From Candidatus Woesearchaeota archaeon (lineage in GTDB: Archaea > Nanobdellota > Nanobdellia > Woesearchaeales > GW2011-AR15), in contig JAMPXQ010000008.1 of assembly GCA_023701075.1 (NCBI GenBank), positions 1-18,904 of the forward strand: a stretch of DNA of 18,904 nt, read 5' to 3'. Below the pieces are notes generated by a model. That model had not been told where the DNA came from. It searched no databases and saw nothing but the letters and a program-made list of their open reading frames with translations. A program made the translations under genes and the position numbers. Shown here in pieces: positions 7,040 through 14,380 of this stretch (position 1 is its first letter; each line of letters begins with the position of its first letter).

Positions 7040-8067
7040 GAGTAAAGGCATATGGGAAGATACTGGTTTTTGGGGCATATTCGATCTTGGAGCCTGGAAA
7101 TATAGGTCTGGTTGTGAATGTTGATAAAGGGACGACTGCAGATACAGAGGGGAGCCAGCCAGGGAAGTATGTGTTTGATGAGAAAGAATTCTCAATCACA
7201 GTTAATGGTGAGAAAAAGGACATAGTTGATTTGAAATTCTTGAAATGTGCGTTGAATGCAGTTTTTGAATATATGAAGCTTAAGGGCATCCCGATGCAGG
7301 ATGTCAAGCTCTCGAGCACAAATGATCCGCAGTTGAGCCTGAATGGAAAAAAGACAGGATTTGGCAGCAGCGCGACAGCTATAGTCTCTGCAGTGGCAGC
7401 GATATTGAAGCTGCATGATATAGACGATAGGGATTTGGTATACAAATTGGCCAGATACGCGCATCATAAGGCGCAGGGTTCAGGCTCGGGCTTTGATATA
7501 TCTTCATCTTGCTATGGGAGCCATTATTTTACTTCAGATTCTTTTGATTATGAGGATATAAGTGAATACCTTAGATCAGGGGAATTGCCAAAGAGGGAAG
7601 ATTTCATCTGGCCGGGATTCTTGGCATCTATATTGGTTTTCACTGGAAAATCTGCATCTACAGAAAAATTAGTTGATAAGGTCATGGTATTCAGGAAAAA
7701 GAATATGGCGAGATATGCTGAATTTATGTCGAATTATAATAAAGTGAATATGATGGTGAAGGCTGCGATAGAATCTTCAGATTCGCTCAGGATAAAGAAT
7801 GCGCTTGAGGTATCATGGCTATATAGGAAGAAGCTTGGGGACATGGCAGGCGCAGATATCGAGCCGGACAATATGACTGAGTTTCTTTCAAGCCTTAAGC
7901 TGCATGGAGCCCTGGCAGCAGGGCTTATAGGCGCTGGTGGAGGAGACAGCATACTTGTTTTATGTAATCCTGCGAAAAGGCCATCACTGATAAGCTATAT
8001 AGAATCAAAGAAGATGGCAGTCCTGGATGTGGCAATAATCGACCAGGGGTATGAATTTCTTTCATAA
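7036..8067 (+). CDS. Phosphomevalonate kinase (GHMP/ERG8 type)
   Basis: Phosphorylates mevalonate 5-phosphate to the 5-diphosphate. The 343-residue GHMP kinase has an N-terminal GKILVFGAYSILEP (7-20), similar to the PMK opening GKxLxxGxYxVL. The ATP-binding KTGFGSSATAIV is at 106-117, AQGSGSGFD is at 146-154 with a candidate catalytic Asp, and the C-terminal GAGGGD loop is at 299-304. These match the eukaryotic/Sulfolobus/Gram-positive PMK family rather than mevalonate kinase. The ATG overlaps the mvaD stop and is preceded by GAGGAG (7022-7027) eight bases upstream, so translation is coupled. Most archaea lack this enzyme and use an isopentenyl phosphate kinase route; no such kinase was seen in this window. 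Confidence 0.9.
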   Translation: MRVKAYGKILVFGAYSILEPGNIGLVVNVDKGTTADTEGSQPGKYVFDEKEFSITVNGEKKDIVDLKFLKCALNAVFEYMKLKGIPMQDVKLSSTNDPQLSLNGKKTGFGSSATAIVSAVAAILKLHDIDDRDLVYKLARYAHHKAQGSGSGFDISSSCYGSHYFTSDSFDYEDISEYLRSGELPKREDFIWPGFLASILVFTGKSASTEKLVDKVMVFRKKNMARYAEFMSNYNKVNMMVKAAIESSDSLRIKNALEVSWLYRKKLGDMAGADIEPDNMTEFLSSLKLHGALAAGLIGAGGGDSILVLCNPAKRPSLISYIESKKMAVLDVAIIDQGYEFLS

Positions 8068-8080
8068 TGTTTAAAAACAT
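8067..8080 (+). promoter_or_regulatory. Palindromic TATA box of the HMG-CoA operon
   Basis: ATGTTTAAAAACAT, a perfect palindrome (6-bp arms, two-base centre) starting on the last base of the PMK stop codon. It predicts transcription from about 8100, leaving an 11-base leader before the TTG start. Confidence 0.5.
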
Positions 8081-8099
8081 TCTTCAAATCACATAGCAT

Positions 8100-8105
8100 G
8101 GGGTG
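8100..8105 (+). promoter_or_regulatory. Shine-Dalgarno site that decides the TTG start
   Basis: GGGGTG, five bases before TTG at 8111. It sits at the predicted 5' end of the mRNA and supports a non-ATG start for HMG-CoA synthase. Confidence 0.55.
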
Positions 8106-8110
8106 TAATT

Positions 8111-9133
8111 TTGGTTGGAATAATCTCCTGGGGTAGCTATATCCCTCGCTATAGGATAAAAGTGGAAGAGATAGCGAAAGCTCAAGGAGCAGACGCAGTA
8201 GTTATAAAAGAGAGCTTGATGATATCAGAGAAGAGCTTTCCTGATATAGATGAGGACACAGCGACTATGGCAGTCGAGGCAGGAAGGATTACACTAAGTT
8301 CATCAGCCATATCTCCGGAAGATATAAGTGCAATTTACATAGGATCAGAAAGCCATCCATATGCAGTCAAGCCTACAGGGACAATAGTTGCGCAGGCGCT
8401 AGGGATGGGGAATGGATATACATGTGCGGATCTCCAGTTTGCATGTAAAGGAGGGACAGCAGCCATCCAGGTAGCATATTATATGGCAAAAGCAGGCCTT
8501 AATGTGGTTGCAGGAGCAGCAGATACAGCTCAGTCAGCTCCAGGTGATATCCTGGAATATACTGCAGCAGCAGGAGCAGCGATGTTTCTGGTAGGTAAAG
8601 AGAAAGTCTGTGCAGAGATAAAAGATACAGTATCATTTTCTTCAGATACTCCGGATTTCTGGAGAAAGCCGCAAAAAAAATATCCTTCGCACGCAGGTTC
8701 ATTCACAGGAGAGCCATCTTACTTTAGGCATGTCATGTCTGCAGCAAAGATGCTGATGAAGAAGAACGGCACAGTTCCAAAAGATTATGATTATGCGGTG
8801 TTTCATCAGCCTAATGGCAAGTTTCCAAGCCGTGTCGCAAAAAAATTAGGGTTTACAGAAAAACAGATATCAGATGGGATGCTGGTAACAAGGATTGGGA
8901 ACACATATTCTGCAGCCTCGCTCCTTGGTCTTTGCGCTGTCTTGGATATTGCAAAACCAGGTCAGAGGATATTGCTTACATCCTATGGCAGCGGTGCAGG
9001 AAGCGACAGTTTTGATATATTGATAACAGAAAATATCATTGCAGCGCAAAAGAGCAGGAAAACGACGCAGTCATTTATTGAAGATAAGGTCTATGGGGAT
9101 TATCTAAAGTATCTAAAGAGAGCAGTAAGATGA
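8111..9133 (+). CDS. Hydroxymethylglutaryl-CoA synthase
   Basis: Condenses acetyl-CoA with acetoacetyl-CoA to HMG-CoA. The 340-residue product matches archaeal HMG-CoA synthases from its first residues (MVGIISWGSYIP). It has a candidate catalytic triad E80 (GSES), C112 in QFACKGGTAA and H232 in VFHQPNGKFP. The start is TTG, chosen because archaeal homologues begin MVGI at the same place and GGGGTG precedes it. It is the first gene of a tight four-gene block: its stop overlaps the thiolase start (ATGA), then DUF35 and HMG-CoA reductase follow. In Methanothermococcus the synthase, thiolase and DUF35 protein form one complex that passes acetoacetyl-CoA directly between active sites; the same order here suggests the same complex. 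The symbol is left blank because naming varies. Confidence 0.95.
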   Translation: MVGIISWGSYIPRYRIKVEEIAKAQGADAVVIKESLMISEKSFPDIDEDTATMAVEAGRITLSSSAISPEDISAIYIGSESHPYAVKPTGTIVAQALGMGNGYTCADLQFACKGGTAAIQVAYYMAKAGLNVVAGAADTAQSAPGDILEYTAAAGAAMFLVGKEKVCAEIKDTVSFSSDTPDFWRKPQKKYPSHAGSFTGEPSYFRHVMSAAKMLMKKNGTVPKDYDYAVFHQPNGKFPSRVAKKLGFTEKQISDGMLVTRIGNTYSAASLLGLCAVLDIAKPGQRILLTSYGSGAGSDSFDILITENIIAAQKSRKTTQSFIEDKVYGDYLKYLKRAVR

Positions 9134-10275
9134 GAAAAGTTGCAGTGATAGGAGTTGGGATGACGAAATTCGGTCTTCTGTTTGAAAGAGACTTAAGTTC
9201 CATGGCAGTTGAAGCAGGTTCTCTAGCGATAAATGATGCAGGTATCGAGAAGAAAGATGTCGAAGTGTTATATGGCGGCACTATGTCAGGCGGGCTTTTC
9301 TCAAACCAGGAGCATACAGGAAGTCTTCTTGCAGACAGGATGGGCCTAAACGTCCCTTCAGTTAGGGTGGAGGCGGCATGTGCTTCAGGCGGTCTTGCAC
9401 TCAGGCAAGGTTATATAGACATCGCCTCAGGCATGCATGATATTGCTGTAGTTGGTGGTGTCGAGAAGATGACAGATACGCTTAATACTACTAAGGTATT
9501 GGCTACAGCTGCAGATGTTGAGCGTGAAGCAGTTTTCGGTGCGACATTTCCAGGGCTCTATGCCATGATGGCAAAGCTGCATATGCATAGATATGGGACG
9601 ACTGAAGTGCAGATGGCAGATGTATCTGTGAAGAATCACGCAAATGCAGTCCATAATAAGTCAGCTCATTTCCAGAAAGAGATTAGCGTAGATGATGTCA
9701 TGAGAAGCCAGAAGATTGCAGATCCACTGAAGATACTTGATGCATCTCCGATATCAGATGGAGCAGCAGCATTGGTGTTGGCATCTGAAGAAAAGGCCAG
9801 GGAACTATGTGACACACCAGTATGGATTGCCGGAAGCGGGCATGCTACAGATACTATAAGCCTCCATGATAGGGAGGACATAACAACATTGAAAGCGACA
9901 GTGGCAGCGGCAAAGCAGGCATATGGTCAGGCACACCTTACTTCAAAAGATATTGATGTGGCTGAAGTCCATGACTGCTTCACTATAGCAGAGCTTATGG
10001 CGATAGAGGATCTTGGGTTTGTGAAAAAAGGCGCATCAGGTAAATTCACTTCAGAAGGGAATACTAAGGTAGGTGGCAAGATTCCGATAAATCCCTCAGG
10101 TGGGCTCAAGGCAAAAGGCCATCCTATAGGTGCATCAGGAGTTGCGCAGGCGATAGAGGCAGTCCTGCAGTTGAGAGGAGACGCAGGGAAGAGGAATACA
10201 GGGGCGCATACAGCGCTCACTCATAATGTCGGAGGTTCAGGCGGCACAGCGATAGTACATATATTCAAGAGATAA
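9130..10275 (+). CDS. Acetyl-CoA C-acetyltransferase (archaeal SCP2-type thiolase)
   Basis: Forms acetoacetyl-CoA from two acetyl-CoA, the first mevalonate-pathway step. The 381-residue thiolase has its nucleophile C84 in EAACASGG, EVHDCF (279-284), and the conserved GHPIGASG with H331. The C-terminal HNVGGSGGTA (365-374) has the HNVGG form typical of the archaeal/SCP2-like branch, where biosynthetic thiolases usually carry a second cysteine. Length is normal. It overlaps the HMG-CoA synthase stop by four bases and ends one base before the DUF35 start. This thermodynamically uphill reaction is helped in known archaeal complexes by direct transfer of the product to HMG-CoA synthase. Confidence 0.94.
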   Translation: MRKVAVIGVGMTKFGLLFERDLSSMAVEAGSLAINDAGIEKKDVEVLYGGTMSGGLFSNQEHTGSLLADRMGLNVPSVRVEAACASGGLALRQGYIDIASGMHDIAVVGGVEKMTDTLNTTKVLATAADVEREAVFGATFPGLYAMMAKLHMHRYGTTEVQMADVSVKNHANAVHNKSAHFQKEISVDDVMRSQKIADPLKILDASPISDGAAALVLASEEKARELCDTPVWIAGSGHATDTISLHDREDITTLKATVAAAKQAYGQAHLTSKDIDVAEVHDCFTIAELMAIEDLGFVKKGASGKFTSEGNTKVGGKIPINPSGGLKAKGHPIGASGVAQAIEAVLQLRGDAGKRNTGAHTALTHNVGGSGGTAIVHIFKR

Positions 10276-10276
10276 T

Positions 10277-10675
10277 ATGGCGATACCTAGGATATGGCGG
10301 CAGATAGAAGAGAAGTATAATCTAGTGGGGACTCTCTGTAAAGACTGTAAGAAAAAGCATTTTCCTCCAAGAGAAGTATGTTCTTGCGGTTGCTATGATT
10401 TAGAGAAATACCGATTTCTTGGGAAAGGGGAGATAGTCACATATACGGTTATTAGGATTTCTTCAGAGGATAATGAAGACACCCCTTTTAGGAACATACC
10501 ATATGTCTTGGCTATAGTACGGTTGGATGAAGGTCCAAGTCTGACAGCCCAGATAGTCCAATGCTCAGAATCGGAATTGATGATAGGGAAGAAAGTAGAG
10601 ATGGTCTTTAGGAAACTATTAGAAAAAGGGGAGAAAGGTGTCATCCAGTATGGCTACAAATTCAGGATTGCTTGA
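10277..10675 (+). CDS. DUF35 zinc-ribbon/OB-fold scaffold protein
   Basis: A 132-residue DUF35-family protein. It has an N-terminal zinc ribbon (C21-x2-C24, then C35, C37 and C39 in VCSCGC; four of the five would bind zinc) and an OB-fold starting around GKGEIVTYTVI (49-59). In the characterised archaeal thiolase/HMG-CoA synthase complex the DUF35 protein bridges the two enzymes and helps form a shared CoA-binding tunnel. Its position between the thiolase and HMG-CoA reductase fits that role. Only one base separates it from the thiolase stop. Its last 26-38 bases overlap the HMG-CoA reductase start region in another frame, a longer overlap than the four-base junctions elsewhere in the locus. 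Confidence 0.93.
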   Translation: MAIPRIWRQIEEKYNLVGTLCKDCKKKHFPPREVCSCGCYDLEKYRFLGKGEIVTYTVIRISSEDNEDTPFRNIPYVLAIVRLDEGPSLTAQIVQCSESELMIGKKVEMVFRKLLEKGEKGVIQYGYKFRIA

Positions 10676-11861
10676 TAGATTGATGAAAGGAGAAGTGAAG
10701 ATGCATGAGTTAGATGATCTTCTGCCTCCAGAAGAAGCCCAAGAGCTGCGTTTATTATTTATAGAGAAAAAACATGGATTCTCATTGCCAAAGATTTCAT
10801 CAGGCATCATAGCTTCAGGATCAAGCAAGTCTAATATTGAGAATATGATAGGTTCAGTGCAGGTTCCTCTGGGCATGGCAGGTCCGATAAGAATCAATGG
10901 TGAAAATGCAAGAGGCGATTTTTTCTTGCCGTTAGCAACGACTGAAGGTGCGCTTGTGGCATCAGTGAATAGGGGATGTCATGCGATTAATAGTTCCGGT
11001 GGGGCAGAAGTGGTGGTATTGAGTAACGCACAGGCTAGGAGCATATTATTCAAGGCAGAATCAGTGAAGAGGTCAAAAGAATTCTCTCTTTGGGTAGAAT
11101 CAAATTTCAGTGCCCTAAAAAAAATAGGCGAAGAAGGCGAGAGATTCTTGGAGATATTAGATATAGTGCCTTATGTAATAGGGCTGAACATTTATCTGAG
11201 GATAAAGGCGAGCACTTCAGATGCAATGGGCATGAACATGATAACCTTTGCAGGCAAGAGGATTGCAGATTACATAGTGAAGGATCAGGCTATCAGGTTC
11301 ATTTCAGAATCTGGCAACCTTTGCGTTGATAAGAAGCCGGCAGCAATCAATCTTATAGAGTCAAGAGGTAAGAGAGTCTTGGCATCAGTGAACCTATCAG
11401 AAGAAGTCATAAAGAAAGTGCTTAAGACTGATTCAAGGTCATTGATAGATATGAATTATCGAAAAAATCTTCTGGGCAGTGCAGCGTCAGGTTCCATGGG
11501 ATTCAACGCGCATTTTGCGAATATAATCGCAGCGATGTTCCTCTCAACAGGTCAGGATATGGCGCATGTCGTTGATGGTTCTCTTGGATTCACATTGGTT
11601 GAAGAAATAGAACATGGAGTGAATTTCTCAGTGACCATTCCAAGTCTTCAGGTAGGGACAGTAGGTGGTGGGACAGGTCTTCCGACGCAAAAAGAGTGTC
11701 TTATGGTCTTAGGGTGTTTTGGTTCAGGCAGCCCGGCAGGGACTAATTCGCTTAAATTGGCAGAGGTTGTGGCTTCTGCTGTTCTTGCAGGAGAGATATC
11801 TTTGTTGGCTGCACTATGCACAAAAGATCTGAGCAGGGCGCATAAGGAATTGAATCATTGA
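10650..11861 (+). CDS. hmgA: Hydroxymethylglutaryl-CoA reductase (class I)
   Basis: Reduces HMG-CoA to mevalonate with NADPH. From the ATG at 10650 it has 403 residues, typical of soluble archaeal enzymes with no membrane domain. Active-site candidates are E99 (TTEGALVASV), K228 (DKKPAAIN), D303 (TGQDMAHV) and H398 near the end (SRAHKELNH). DAMGMNM and GTVGGGTGLPTQ are also present. A C-terminal His after an SRAHKE motif fits class I. A GTG at 10638 in the same frame would add four residues. I prefer the ATG, with GGTG nine bases upstream (10637-10640), but the GTG also has a purine-rich GGGGAG before it, so the start is open. The gene overlaps the DUF35 end and closes the HMG-CoA block. Confidence 0.96.
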   Translation: MATNSGLLDRLMKGEVKMHELDDLLPPEEAQELRLLFIEKKHGFSLPKISSGIIASGSSKSNIENMIGSVQVPLGMAGPIRINGENARGDFFLPLATTEGALVASVNRGCHAINSSGGAEVVVLSNAQARSILFKAESVKRSKEFSLWVESNFSALKKIGEEGERFLEILDIVPYVIGLNIYLRIKASTSDAMGMNMITFAGKRIADYIVKDQAIRFISESGNLCVDKKPAAINLIESRGKRVLASVNLSEEVIKKVLKTDSRSLIDMNYRKNLLGSAASGSMGFNAHFANIIAAMFLSTGQDMAHVVDGSLGFTLVEEIEHGVNFSVTIPSLQVGTVGGGTGLPTQKECLMVLGCFGSGSPAGTNSLKLAEVVASAVLAGEISLLAALCTKDLSRAHKELNH

Positions 11862-11869
11862 ATAGATAA

Positions 11870-11877
11870 TTATATTA
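11870..11877 (+). promoter_or_regulatory. TATA box of the DUF3592 gene
   Basis: TTATATTA, centred about 27 bases before the ATG at 11901; predicts a leaderless mRNA starting a new unit right after HMG-CoA reductase. Confidence 0.5.
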
Positions 11878-11900
11878 ACTGTTGTGCAAGTAATGTACAC

Positions 11901-12557
11901 ATGGATGTTAAGTGGATTATTGCAATTATGTTTATTGGTGTAGGCCTGATTTTCAGTTCAGTAGGAGGTCTTTTCTTATATTCTGATATGATGCTTAAAA
12001 AATCAGGAGTCCATGCTGAAGGGATAGTGGTTGAATTGTTGTTTGATGGATCAGTGTATAAGCCGCTGGTTAGGTTTATTGATCAGGAAGGGGAAGAGAT
12101 AGAGTTTTTTGATAGGACAGGAACAAACCCATCAATGTTCATGATAGGGGATAAGGTTGAGGTATATTATGAATCCGATAATCCTTACACAGCTAGGTTA
12201 GCAGGAAGCTGGAACATATTCTACTTTAGTTTTATCATAGGTGGACTGCTGTTTGCTATAGTTGGTTTTTTTCTGCAGTATGGTTTTATTATGCAAGACA
12301 AAGAATATCTGAAGAAAAAAGGCATCAAGATCCATTCAGAATTTTTAAGGGTAGAGAAGAATGAGGGTTTTAAGGTAGATGGGGAAAGCCCATTTAGGAT
12401 AGTTAGTAGAGCAAAAAGCGGAGGGGTATACTATACATTCTATAGCAAGAACTTATGGGTGGATCCTTCAGATAAGATCAAGGATAAGATTGCTGTTTAT
12501 GTCGATTCAAGAGACATGTCAAAGTATTATGTGGATCTCTCAGAATTAAACATTTAA
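11901..12557 (+). CDS. DUF3592-like two-helix membrane protein
   Basis: A 218-residue membrane protein with helices at about 5-27 and 105-128. Between them is an extracytoplasmic-type beta-rich segment (GIVVELLFDGSVYKPLVRF, then a VYYESDNPYTARL turn) that resembles the DUF3592 family. After the second helix comes a soluble domain of about 90 residues that I do not recognise. Function is unknown. It has its own promoter, sits between HMG-CoA reductase and mevalonate kinase on the same strand, and its stop codon lies inside the TATA box of mevalonate kinase. No motif links it to isoprenoid chemistry; its position may be incidental. Confidence 0.8.
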   Translation: MDVKWIIAIMFIGVGLIFSSVGGLFLYSDMMLKKSGVHAEGIVVELLFDGSVYKPLVRFIDQEGEEIEFFDRTGTNPSMFMIGDKVEVYYESDNPYTARLAGSWNIFYFSFIIGGLLFAIVGFFLQYGFIMQDKEYLKKKGIKIHSEFLRVEKNEGFKVDGESPFRIVSRAKSGGVYYTFYSKNLWVDPSDKIKDKIAVYVDSRDMSKYYVDLSELNI

Positions 12558-12559
12558 AT
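12552..12559 (+). promoter_or_regulatory. TATA box of mevalonate kinase
   Basis: ATTTAAAT within the palindrome CATTTAAATG, overlapping the stop codon of the upstream gene and centred 25-26 bases before the ATG at 12581; predicts a leaderless mRNA. Confidence 0.6.
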
Positions 12560-12580
12560 GTGTCTGATATTTCTTAAGTT

Positions 12581-13414
12581 ATGATATCTGGATTGGCATG
12601 TGCAAAACTGATTTTGTTTGGTGAGCATGCAGTAGTGTATGGCGAACCTGGGATTGCTATTCCGATAACTGAATTAAGTACTATAGTTTCATTAGACGAG
12701 TCTTCAAAATTTTCATACTTGAGGAATAAAAAAGTTAAGATGATTATGGAATTATTAGTAAAAAGATTGAATATAACTAAAAGCATGAAACTCTATGTGG
12801 AATCATCAGTTCCAAATGGATTAGGAAGTTCAGCATCTCTTAGTGTGGCGATGATTAGGGCTATTTCAATGCAAAATAAATTATATCTCAATGATGAGGC
12901 TATTAATGATTTAGCTTATGAATGCGAAAAATTTTTTCATGGAACGCCTAGTGGTATAGATAATACCGCTATCTCATATGAGAAGCCAATATATTTTCAA
13001 AATAATACTTCATCATTCTTGAATCTAAAAAAAAAGCTTGTTTTTTATATAATTAATACTGGAAAAGTTGCTAATACAAAAGAAGTAATAGAATCTATAA
13101 AAAGCACGCTAGATATGCAGTTAATAAGATCAATTGGCATTATTTCAAAAAAAGCCAGACATGAATTGGAATCTGGGAATCTGGCAGAAATAGGTCACCT
13201 AATGGATGAAAATCAGATTTTATTAAGAAAACTTGGAGTATCATCAAAAAAAATTGATGAAATTGTTATGAGAGCAAAGGGCGCTGGAGCGTTAGGCGCA
13301 AAATTGACTGGAAAAGGTAAAGGTGGTTGTGTGATTGTGCTTGCAGAGAGTAAGACAGATGAAAAATTGAATATGGCGTTTAAGGATTATGAATACTATG
13401 TTTCTATTATATAA
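12581..13414 (+). CDS. mvk: Mevalonate kinase
   Basis: Phosphorylates mevalonate to mevalonate 5-phosphate. The 277-residue GHMP kinase has KLILFGEHAVVYG (9-21), the ATP loop PNGLGSSASLS (78-88), HGTPSGIDN with candidate catalytic D127, and the third motif LTGKGKGGC (242-250). The third motif normally reads LTGAGGGGC; here two positions are lysine, which is unusual. The protein is slightly short compared with many archaeal homologues (about 300-310 residues). The gene is much more A+T-rich than the mvaD-HMG-CoA reductase block: bases 13021-13080 contain 12 G+C of 60, against 30 of 60 at 10081-10140. It uses many AAA, TTA and ATA codons. It is separated from the other pathway genes and has its own promoter. 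Confidence 0.93.
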   Translation: MISGLACAKLILFGEHAVVYGEPGIAIPITELSTIVSLDESSKFSYLRNKKVKMIMELLVKRLNITKSMKLYVESSVPNGLGSSASLSVAMIRAISMQNKLYLNDEAINDLAYECEKFFHGTPSGIDNTAISYEKPIYFQNNTSSFLNLKKKLVFYIINTGKVANTKEVIESIKSTLDMQLIRSIGIISKKARHELESGNLAEIGHLMDENQILLRKLGVSSKKIDEIVMRAKGAGALGAKLTGKGKGGCVIVLAESKTDEKLNMAFKDYEYYVSII

Positions 13415-13468
13415 CCTATGCTTGCCATAATTCCGGGAGTATCTCAAAAAACAGTAATAATTTGCTAA

Positions 13469-13495
13469 ACTAATCATTTAACTGTTAAAATTAGT
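13469..13495. repeat. Palindrome downstream of mevalonate kinase
   Basis: ACTAAT-CA-TTTAAC-T-GTTAAA-ATTAGT: two stacked inverted-repeat pairs with a two-base bulge, 55 bases after the mevalonate kinase stop. It could fold into a weak A+T-rich hairpin (transcript end) or be a protein-binding site. Confidence 0.5.
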
Positions 13496-13538
13496 ATTGG
13501 TATTCCTTTGTCAATTAAATTGAGTCACAGTACCAATA
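13495..13538. promoter_or_regulatory. Nested inverted repeats abutting a promoter (possible operator)
   Basis: Outer arms TATTGGTA (13495-13502) and TACCAATA (13531-13538) are perfect 8-bp inverted repeats. Exactly between them lies TCAATT-A-AATTGA (13511-13523). The two centres of symmetry agree to within one base. The right outer arm ends two bases before the TATA box at 13541, where a repressor or activator could act. Confidence 0.45.
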
Positions 13539-13540
13539 GC

Positions 13541-13548
13541 TTTAAATA
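13541..13548 (+). promoter_or_regulatory. TATA box of the orphan gene
   Basis: TTTAAATA, predicting transcription from about 13571 and a leader of about 23 bases to the ATG at 13594. Confidence 0.5.
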
Positions 13549-13593
13549 TAGCTTCTTACCACCAGCAAGTAATAAATATTGGGAAAGATTAAA

Positions 13594-14064
13594 ATGGGCT
13601 TAAAACATTTGGCTTACGCCTTAATTGGAATTGCAACAGTAGCATATGGTATAGCAAGTATACCTCTTGAAAGAAAAATAGTTGGTGGAAATTTTTCAAA
13701 CGCGCCGCATGCTGAGTATAGGTATACTACTGAGCAATCATTTATCACTTTTATTAAAGACGAGCCGACTGAAGGTTCATTTTATGTTAATTTAGGTTGC
13801 AATATTGCAGTGGATCCTAACATTCCACTTTTAACATCAATCTCAACATCCAATGGTCTTATGGAATCTAATGCTCGTGAAGTCTTTGAAAGATATGGCA
13901 TAGCAATTGTAGGTGGAGGGAATAATTCATCTTTAACAAAAGGAGAAGCATATTTTCAACAGAGTCTTATTGGTGCAGATTATGCAATATGGGGTAGCAC
14001 AACATTAACAAGAACAAATGCAAATGCAATGCTTGATGAGTTGGTTCAAGCTATTTGTCCATAA
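13594..14064 (+). CDS. Hypothetical membrane-anchored protein
   Basis: A 156-residue protein I do not recognise. Residues 5-23 are a hydrophobic segment (LAYALIGIATVAYGIASIP), either an N-terminal anchor or an uncleaved signal. The rest is soluble, with a GSFYVNLGCN segment, a glycine patch IVGGGNNSS (105-113), and a single pair of distant cysteines (C69, C155). I start it at the ATG at 13594; a TTG at 13579 in frame would add five residues but would leave only an 8-base leader and has no ribosome-binding site. It sits alone between mevalonate kinase and the prenyl synthase, flanked by the two least gene-dense stretches of the window and by strong palindromes. No function is proposed. Confidence 0.7.
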   Translation: MGLKHLAYALIGIATVAYGIASIPLERKIVGGNFSNAPHAEYRYTTEQSFITFIKDEPTEGSFYVNLGCNIAVDPNIPLLTSISTSNGLMESNAREVFERYGIAIVGGGNNSSLTKGEAYFQQSLIGADYAIWGSTTLTRTNANAMLDELVQAICP

Positions 14065-14151
14065 ATTTCATTCTTCTTCTTGAAAAATGCATTGAGTTTT
14101 AGTCCAAGGGCAATTGGGATATTTTCAAGTTTCCATGGGTGTAAAAGGATT

Positions 14152-14171
14152 GTTAATTAATCTTAATTAAC
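14152..14171. repeat. 20-base palindrome GTTAATTAA-TC-TTAATTAAC
   Basis: Perfect 9-bp arms around a two-base centre, about 90 bases after the orphan gene and 290 before the prenyl synthase. The tight spacing suits a dimeric DNA-binding protein better than an RNA hairpin. Confidence 0.6.
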
Positions 14172-14372
14172 TTAGTGCTATATCACAAGATGCAAATCGT
14201 TTACTGCTTGAATATTTGTATATTTATTCAATATCATGTTAAATTAGGCCAATTATTTCTATGTTTTACAGATAATAAACTTAATTAGATTATGTATTTT
14301 TTTATGAACATAGTTTGAAGGAACATAGTATTTATACTTCAAGTATCTGTAATTCATTCCTAACTAAGCTCA

Positions 14373-14380
14373 TTTAAATA
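14373..14380 (+). promoter_or_regulatory. Candidate distal TATA box of the prenyl synthase
   Basis: TTTAAATA, the best TATA match before the gene, but it predicts a leader of about 60 bases. A poorer A+T tract (AAATAATAA, 14432-14440) lies at the 26-base distance used by most genes here and would give a leaderless mRNA. Either or both may be used. Confidence 0.4.

Noticed and set aside
6963..7445. A 160-codon open frame on the minus strand
   Set aside because: Antisense to the mvaD/PMK junction, where both sense proteins match known families along their length; no promoter or ribosome-binding site supports it.
13579..13593. TTG as an upstream start for the orphan protein
   Set aside because: It adds only five residues, has no ribosome-binding site, and the ATG at 13594 gives a normal N-terminal hydrophobic segment directly after the start.
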